Of a DNA stretch of 9,404 nucleotides, positions 6,121-9,404 are shown one piece after another (the first letter of the stretch is position 1; each line of letters starts with the position of its first letter). The position numbers and the translations under genes were made by a program. The notes beneath the pieces are model-generated. The model saw nothing but the letters and a program-made list of their open reading frames with translations. It was not told the origin of the DNA and did no database searches. Where the stretch lies: contig JAUZEI010000284.1 of NCBI GenBank assembly GCA_030839105.1, forward strand, positions 1-9,404. The letters run 5' to 3'. The DNA is from Actinomycetota bacterium (GTDB lineage Bacteria; Actinomycetota; Acidimicrobiia; IMCC26256; PALSA-610).

Positions 6121-6882
6121 TCAACCGAGCGTTCGGCCGCGGGCAATGGAGCTGCCACCGTCGAGTTGCAGATTGACGCCCGTGACGAAGCCCGACTCGC
6201 CGCTTGCGAGGTACACGCACGCGGCCGAGACGTCGGCCGCCACGCCCAGGCGGGTCAGGTGCATCCCCTCGAGCGCCGCGCGACGCTCGGGCGCGAGATC
6301 GGCGTCGCGCCGGTCGTTCAACACGTAGCCGGGGCTGATCGTGTTGCAACGGATGCCGTGCGGCGCCTCCTCGACCGCGATGGCCCGGGTGAGACCGTTG
6401 AGGCCGGCCTTGGCGGCGACGTACGCGGAGAGTCCGGGACTCGGCCGCTCACCCTGGCGCGAGGAGATGTTGACGATCGATCCGTGCCCCGCGGCGCGCA
6501 TGTGAGGGATCGAGGCCCGGGCGCACCACATCGGTGCCGTCAGGTCGACGCGCAGGATCGCCTGCCACGCCTCGCTCGTGATCTCGGCCACCGTCGCATC
6601 GCGGCTGTCGCCGCCGGCGGCGTTGTTGACGAGCACAGTGAGGCCGCCGAGACGGCGCGCGGCCTCCTGCACGAGCTCTTCGCATGCGCGCTCGTCGTGG
6701 AGGTCGGCGGAGACGAAGTGTGCAATCCCGCCCGCGGCGGCGATCTCGCCGACCACGGCGGCGCCGCGTTGGGCGTTGCGGCCCGTCACGACGACGGCCG
6801 CGCCCTCCGCCGCGAACGCGATTGCGACCGCGCGTCCGATCCCGGCCGTCGAACCTGTGACGACCGCGCGCTCCCCCTCCAT
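6121..6882 (-). CDS. SDR family oxidoreductase
   Basis: A 253-residue SDR: TGSTAGIG (9-16), TGR at 33-35 with Arg35 after beta-2 (suggests NADP), Asp60, a complete NNAAG (86-90), Ser141, Tyr154 and Lys158 in YVAAK, SPGYV (183-187), and C-terminal FVTGVNLQLDGG (232-243). The tetrad Asn appears to be Asp113 in RVDLTAP, a substitution worth noting. The start is placed at MEGERAVVTG because the Rossmann strand begins there; GGCGGG lies about eight bases upstream. The reading frame stays open upstream to 7302, but that part crosses the inverted-repeat region and the next gene and is not credible protein. First gene of a two-gene operon with the TIM barrel. A possible -10 (TAGCGT, minus strand) lies at 6896-6901. 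Confidence 0.92.
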   Translation of the reverse strand: MEGERAVVTGSTAGIGRAVAIAFAAEGAAVVVTGRNAQRGAAVVGEIAAAGGIAHFVSADLHDERACEELVQEAARRLGGLTVLVNNAAGGDSRDATVAEITSEAWQAILRVDLTAPMWCARASIPHMRAAGHGSIVNISSRQGERPSPGLSAYVAAKAGLNGLTRAIAVEEAPHGIRCNTISPGYVLNDRRDADLAPERRAALEGMHLTRLGVAADVSAACVYLASGESGFVTGVNLQLDGGSSIARGRTLG

Positions 6883-6925
6883 ACGCACCCGCCGGACGCT
6901 ATCCGCCGCCTCCCGGGCGGGTCGT

Positions 6926-6951
6926 CGCCCCCCGTTCTGGACACGGGGGCG
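6926..6951. repeat. Inverted repeat 1 of the intergenic cluster
   Basis: CGCCCCC (from 6926) pairs with GGGGGCG (6945-6951), extended by GT/AC near the loop with one bulged C. This is the first of five successive inverted repeats in the 362-bp gap between the fourth SDR and the WhiB gene. Its GCCCCCG/CGGGGGC core is shared with the repeat at 7019-7056, so the arms could pair with each other instead. Confidence 0.6.
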
Positions 6952-6972
6952 TCTCTCATTACCGTGAAAGGA

Positions 6973-7017
6973 GGGGCCGAGCAGGCCGAACTTCCACCTT
7001 CGGCGATGCTCCGCCTC
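6973..7017. repeat. Inverted repeat 2: long imperfect stem-loop
   Basis: Three stacked helices can be traced by hand: 6973-6977 with 7013-7017 (one G-U), a C-C mismatch, 6979-6983 (GAGCA) with 7007-7011 (TGCTC), a small internal loop, then 6985-6990 (GCCGAA) with 6999-7004 (TTCGGC) closing an 8-base loop. About 16 base pairs in 45 bases suggests an RNA fold rather than a protein operator. It ends one base before the next stem. Confidence 0.55.
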
Positions 7018-7018
7018 T

Positions 7019-7056
7019 GACGATGCCCCCGTTACCCCGCCCGCGGGGGCATCGTC
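7019..7056. terminator. Perfect 13-bp GC-rich stem-loop (terminator-like)
   Basis: GACGATGCCCCCG (7019-7031) and CGGGGGCATCGTC (7044-7056) form a perfect 13-bp inverted repeat with a 12-base loop. It is the strongest inverted repeat I found. No T-run follows on either strand, so a classical intrinsic terminator is not proven, although U-poor terminators are reported in actinobacteria. It sits between two divergent genes, where no terminator is needed unless a short transcript starts nearby; an attenuator or the 3' end of a small RNA are alternatives. Confidence 0.5.
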
Positions 7057-7061
7057 GCGTC

Positions 7062-7097
7062 CGGGCTCGGAACCCATGTCGCGGCTCCCGAGGCCCG
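7062..7097. repeat. Inverted repeat 4 with one bulge
   Basis: Positions 7062-7070 (CGGGCTCGG) pair with 7088-7097 (CCGAG, bulged G, CCCG) to give nine base pairs around a 17-base loop. It follows the 13-bp stem by five bases. Confidence 0.45.
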
Positions 7098-7111
7098 TGC
7101 CGCCGTGGTAA

Positions 7112-7127
7112 TCACCCGATTGGGTGA
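7112..7127. promoter_or_regulatory. Palindromic operator candidate upstream of WhiB gene
   Basis: TCACCC (7112-7117) and GGGTGA (7122-7127) form a perfect 6-bp inverted repeat with a GATT spacer. The 7-mer ATTGGGT occurs at 7119-7125 and again at 7132-7138, a head-to-tail pair 13 bp apart, and the second copy overlaps the candidate -35. BldC-type regulators bind direct repeats head-to-tail, so autoregulation by the downstream product is possible. Confidence 0.4.
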
Positions 7128-7132
7128 CGCAA

Positions 7133-7160
7133 TTGGGTCGTGAACGGGCGAAGCTACTGA
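7133..7160 (+). promoter_or_regulatory. Possible WhiB-gene promoter
   Basis: TTGGGT (7133-7138) and TACTGA (7155-7160) are separated by 16 bases and lie about 85 bases before the ATG. Neither hexamer is perfect. A start near 7167 would give a leader of about 78 bases and exclude the hairpin cluster from the mRNA. Confidence 0.3.
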
Positions 7161-7244
7161 GATCACGTCTCGGGGGTTTGCCGCAGGATGGGGCGAACGG
7201 AGTCGCGGGGCGGGCTTTCCAGGAAGGAATGTGGGGATCCGGTA

Positions 7245-7907
7245 ATGATTGCCGACGAAACAGCACGTTCGCACGAACCCGAATCGCACTGGCCCGATGC
7301 AATGAGTTGGCGGGCCGCGTCCGTTTGCCGCAAGCACCCGACCCGTTGGTGGTTCGCCGGCAGTCACCGCGAAACCGTCATGGCCAAAGGCATATGCGGC
7401 GGTTGCGCCGTCCGCGAGCCTTGCCTCGAGTTCGCGCTGTCTCGTCCGGAGCTGCTCGGCGTCTGGGGCGCGACCACGCCGGTCGAGCGGACGACGATAC
7501 GCCGGGCCCGACTCGAGCCGCCGCTGCCGGTTCCGGTTCCGGTCACCGTGCAGAGCGTCGGCGAGATCGTTGCCGGTTTCGACGTGCAGACGCCGCCCGA
7601 GCCGCAGTTCATCGATCTGGTGAGGGCCGAGCGCGACGACCGCGACGACCGCGACGTGGAGGCCCGACGCCGGGCCGCCGGACACGGTCCGGGTCGCGTC
7701 GAGCCCGTAGATCGCGACGAGTTGCTCACTCCTGCCGAAGCCGCGCGCAAGCTCGGCGTCACTCCGAACACCGTGACCCGTTGGTCGCGTGCGGGCAAGA
7801 TTTCGGCGATCCAGACGATGGGCGGTCATCGCCGGTTCCGGCTCTCCGAGATCGAACGCGTGCTCTGCGACGGCAGTTCCGTCGCCGCGCAAGCCTGCGA
7901 GGCCTGA
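7245..7907 (+). CDS. WhiB Fe-S regulator fused to a BldC/MerR-like DNA-binding domain
   Basis: A 220-residue two-domain regulator. Residues about 20-90 are a WhiB domain: Cys28, Cys51, Cys54 and Cys60 give C-x22-C-x2-C-x5-C, expected to hold a [4Fe-4S] cluster, followed by GVWGATTPVER (72-82), the WhiB turn motif. A Pro/Val and charged linker (about 91-158) contains RDDRDDRD (130-137) encoded by a 9-bp tandem repeat. Residues about 160-207 read LLTPAEAARKLGVTPNTVTRW then GGHRRFRLSEIERVL, a winged-helix of the MerR/BldC type, very close to what I recall of BldC. WhiB proteins sense redox or NO and bind the principal sigma factor; here a separate DNA-binding module replaces the short basic tail. 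The start at 7245 has GGGGA (7233-7237); ATG 7188 is a less likely alternative. Confidence 0.92.
   Translation: MIADETARSHEPESHWPDAMSWRAASVCRKHPTRWWFAGSHRETVMAKGICGGCAVREPCLEFALSRPELLGVWGATTPVERTTIRRARLEPPLPVPVPVTVQSVGEIVAGFDVQTPPEPQFIDLVRAERDDRDDRDVEARRRAAGHGPGRVEPVDRDELLTPAEAARKLGVTPNTVTRWSRAGKISAIQTMGGHRRFRLSEIERVLCDGSSVAAQACEA
7633..7659 (+). repeat. 9-bp in-frame tandem repeat in the regulator linker
   Basis: GCGACGACC occurs at 7633-7641 and 7642-7650, with a diverged third copy at 7651-7659. It encodes Arg-Asp-Asp units in the flexible linker between the two domains, so copy-number change would only alter linker length. Confidence 0.6.
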
Positions 7908-7936
7908 CGCTCGATCACTTGTGGTGCGGGTCCGGG

Positions 7937-7949
7937 TCTCCGGTGGAGA
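7937..7949. terminator. Short hairpin between convergent genes
   Basis: TCTCC and GGAGA around a GGT loop lie in the 42-bp gap between the WhiB-fusion stop and the methionine aminopeptidase stop. No T-tract; the call rests on position. Confidence 0.2.
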
Positions 7950-8888
7950 TCAGGTTCCGGGCGGCTCGCCGGGAAGCATGGTTAGTACTTCGACGCCGGT
8001 CGCGGTCACGAGCAGGCTGTGCTCGAACTGCGCCGAACGCGAGCCGTCGCGCGTCGGAGCCGTCCACCCGTCGGGCCAGATGCGGCCGAGCTCCCACGAA
8101 CCTTCGTTGATCATCGGCTCGATGGTGAAGGTGAGGCCCGGCGTCAGCACGAGGTCGTTCGACGGGTCGAAGTAGTGCAGCACCGCCGGCGCGGTGTGGA
8201 ACTCCTCACCGACGCCGTGACCGACGAACGAACGGACGACGCCGAAGCCCGCGGCCTCGGCGTGGGTCTGGATCGCGCGCCCCACTTCGTAGAGCCGAGC
8301 GCCCGGACGTACCTGGTCGATGCCCTTCCACAGCGCTTCCTTCGTGACCTGCACGAGGCGGCGGCCTTCGTCGTCGACGTCACCGACGAAGAAGGTCGCG
8401 TTGCAGTCGCCGTGGACGCCGTTCAGGTAGATGGTGACGTCGCAGTTGACGATGTCGCCGTCGAGCAACCGGCGGTCGTCGGGAATTCCGTGACAGATGA
8501 CCTCGTTCACCGACGTGCACAGCGACTTGGGGAAGCCCTTGTAGTGCAGGGGGCTCGGGTAACCGCCGCGGGCGATGCACGCGTCGTGGCAGATGCGATC
8601 GAGCTCGTCGGTGGTCATGCCGACCTCGACCGCGTCGGCGAGCTCGAGCAGTATCTCGCGCCCGGCCCGGCCCGCGGCGCGCATGCGGTCGGCGAGCTCG
8701 TCGGGCGGTATCGCCGGAACGAAGGCCGGCGCGTCGGGCGCATAGGGCGGCCGTGGGATGTTCGCAGGGACGGCCCGGTCGGGCGACAACCGGCCCGCGC
8801 GTACCGGCGCGCGCCGACGGGAGTGGCCGCGGCGCTCCGAGGCCACACGGCGCCGCGCCTGCTTTTCCTTCTCCTGGCGTTTTCCCAT
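7950..8888 (-). CDS. map: Type I methionine aminopeptidase
   Basis: A 312-residue methionine aminopeptidase, which removes the initiator Met from new proteins in the cytoplasm using a dinuclear metal site. All five metal ligands can be placed: Asp150 (NCDVT), Asp161 (VHGDCN), His224 (GHGVGEEFH), Glu257 (FTIEPM) and Glu289 (QFEHS). Their spacings match the E. coli enzyme as I recall it to within one residue. His133 in NEVICHGIP is the conserved substrate-side His. Residues 34-50 (LSPDRAVPANIPRPPYA) are the Pro-rich extension typical of the long actinobacterial form. In addition the first 33 residues are Arg/Lys-rich, longer than usual. The start at 8888 has only a GGGG just upstream, so a downstream start cannot be excluded. 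It follows the truncated haemoglobin gene after 62 bp on the same strand. Confidence 0.95.
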   Translation of the reverse strand: MGKRQEKEKQARRRVASERRGHSRRRAPVRAGRLSPDRAVPANIPRPPYAPDAPAFVPAIPPDELADRMRAAGRAGREILLELADAVEVGMTTDELDRICHDACIARGGYPSPLHYKGFPKSLCTSVNEVICHGIPDDRRLLDGDIVNCDVTIYLNGVHGDCNATFFVGDVDDEGRRLVQVTKEALWKGIDQVRPGARLYEVGRAIQTHAEAAGFGVVRSFVGHGVGEEFHTAPAVLHYFDPSNDLVLTPGLTFTIEPMINEGSWELGRIWPDGWTAPTRDGSRSAQFEHSLLVTATGVEVLTMLPGEPPGT

Positions 8889-8950
8889 CCCCGACAGTTT
8901 GGCGCGTCGCGGAGCGGGCCGGGCTCCCGACTCGCCTGGACCGGGACGGC

Positions 8951-9322
8951 TCAGCTGTTGATCATCGCCGTCGACGCCATCTCGAAGTACTCCCGCATCA
9001 TCTGCCGGGCGGTTTCGGGCGCGTCGACCTCGTCGATCGCGGCGAGCATCGCGGTCAGCCACGCCTCGCGTTCGGGTCCGCCGATGGCGAACGGCGCGTG
9101 CCGCATCCGCAGCCGTGGGTGGCCCTTCTCCGCGCTGTACGCGGGCGGCCCACCCCAGTACTGGCCGAGGAAGAGGGCGAGCGCTCGCATGCCCGGACCG
9201 AGGTCGTCGGGATACAGCGGTCGCAGCGTCGGATCGGCTTCGACGCGCGCGTAGAAGCGCTCGACGAGGGTGTCGAAGAACGGTTGGCCACCCACGACGT
9301 CGAAGACGGTTACCTCGGTCAC
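8951..9322 (-). CDS. Group II truncated haemoglobin (GlbO/TrHbO-like)
   Basis: A 123-residue truncated haemoglobin, a haem protein that binds O2 or NO, often linked to oxidative or nitrosative stress. Signature residues are Tyr24 (RFYARV, position B10), Tyr37 (PLYPDD, position CD1), the block FLGQYWGGPPAYS (51-63), GHPRLRMRHAPF (67-78) with proximal His75, and Trp88 (position G8). These define the group II class and closely resemble mycobacterial GlbO. The GTG at 9322 is chosen because it gives the usual short N-terminus before VFDVVGG and has AGAGGA about 11 bases upstream; the frame stays open to a GTG at 9361, which would overlap the divergent gene. It is followed on the same strand by methionine aminopeptidase. 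Confidence 0.93.
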   Translation of the reverse strand: MTEVTVFDVVGGQPFFDTLVERFYARVEADPTLRPLYPDDLGPGMRALALFLGQYWGGPPAYSAEKGHPRLRMRHAPFAIGGPEREAWLTAMLAAIDEVDAPETARQMMREYFEMASTAMINS

Positions 9323-9328
9323 GGCCGG

Positions 9329-9334
9329 TACATT
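9329..9334 (+). promoter_or_regulatory. Possible -10 box (TACATT) for the right-edge gene
   Basis: TACATT matches TANNNT and ends six bases before the GTG at 9341, the spacing expected for a leaderless actinobacterial mRNA. No clear -35 is seen. It falls in the 18-bp gap between two divergent GTG starts. Confidence 0.35.
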
Positions 9335-9340
9335 CCTCTT

Positions 9341-9404
9341 GTGCGGCAGTCGTGGCTTCACCCGAACGCGGAGACGCGCCCGACGGCGACGAAGGGTACC
9401 GGCG
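9341..9404 (+). CDS. Start of a right-edge gene, possibly a SET-domain protein (partial)
   Basis: An open frame starts with GTG at 9341 and runs off the window with no stop. Its 21 visible residues begin with Val/Met-RQSWLHPNAETRP and end TATKGTG. The Trp-Leu-x-Pro opening followed by a basic residue and a GxG just before the edge resembles the N-terminus of small bacterial SET-domain proteins, in which the GxG is usually followed by LFA; that is recollection and too short to prove. Candidate leaderless start with TACATT six bases upstream. The start codon is 18 bp from that of the divergent truncated haemoglobin. Confidence 0.42.
   Translation, partial: MRQSWLHPNAETRPTATKGTG

Larger units (their letters stand above)
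6883..7244. other. 362-bp divergent intergenic region, structure-rich
   Basis: No convincing protein gene fits here. The region holds five inverted repeats in series (6926-6951, 6973-7017, 7019-7056, 7062-7097, 7112-7127), a candidate promoter at 7133-7160 and the WhiB leader. A tiny open frame, GTG at 6964 to TGA at 7018-7020 (18 codons), ends on the first bases of the 13-bp stem; it has no ribosome site and I do not call it a gene. Together the stems could be a cis-acting leader, an independent small RNA on either strand, or a multi-site operator. Confidence 0.5.

Noticed and set aside
5257..7020. A 587-codon open frame on the plus strand opposite the TIM barrel and fourth SDR genes
   Set aside because: It is antisense to two genes with clear family motifs, its translation is a low-complexity Arg/Ala/Asp/His mix with no recognisable domain, and long antisense open frames are expected at this GC content.
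6964..7020. 18-codon GTG open frame in the intergenic region
   Set aside because: No ribosome site, no coding bias that can be judged at this length, and it overlaps a strong RNA stem; mentioned only as part of the attenuation idea.
6883..7302. In-frame upstream extension of the fourth SDR to 7302
   Set aside because: The SDR fold begins at MEGERAVVTG; the upstream part would read through the inverted-repeat cluster and the start of the WhiB gene, and shows no family similarity.
7912..7980. Possible tRNA-like stretch in the WhiB-map junction
   Set aside because: GGTTCC-like letters occur, but no cloverleaf arms or anticodon stem can be drawn and most of it is coding for the aminopeptidase C-terminus.

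Overview
This is a roughly 9.4 kb chromosomal stretch from a very GC-rich actinomycete-type bacterium. A WhiB-type Fe-S regulator, a BldC-like DNA-binding domain, a resuscitation-promoting-factor-like (Rpf-like) cell-wall lytic domain, a group II truncated haemoglobin, frequent GTG starts and possible leaderless starts all point to Actinomycetota. I suspect Acidimicrobiia, but this is inference. I see no transposase, integrase, CRISPR array, tRNA or rRNA.

Layout. Positions 11-1883 (+) hold a translationally coupled set: a short-chain dehydrogenase (SDR), a VOC/glyoxalase-fold protein and a HAD phosphatase, joined by ATGA and GTGA overlaps. Converging on it is a secreted coiled-coil protein with a C-terminal Rpf-like transglycosylase domain (1919-2971, -). 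A second SDR (3109-3858, -) lies divergent from a third SDR (3959-4714, +), which overlaps a hotdog-fold acyl-CoA thioesterase (4711-5235, +). A fourth SDR (6121-6882, -) is followed after three bases by a sugar-phosphate-isomerase-like TIM barrel (5302-6117, -). Next is a 362-bp intergenic region with a run of inverted repeats, then a WhiB protein fused to a BldC/MerR-like domain (7245-7907, +). Converging on that are methionine aminopeptidase (7950-8888, -) and, upstream of it, a truncated haemoglobin (8951-9322, -). The last 64 bases look like the start of another gene on the + strand.

The first two thirds read as a catabolic or accessory-metabolism neighbourhood: four SDRs, a VOC protein, a HAD phosphatase, a thioesterase and a TIM-barrel isomerase. 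It would suit oxidation or reduction of alcohols and ketones and handling of CoA thioesters, but the substrate cannot be read from sequence. The last third is housekeeping and regulation.

The two items most worth a second look are the WhiB-BldC-like fusion protein and the string of five inverted repeats (6926-7127) upstream of it, which looks like a structured RNA or a complex regulatory region.
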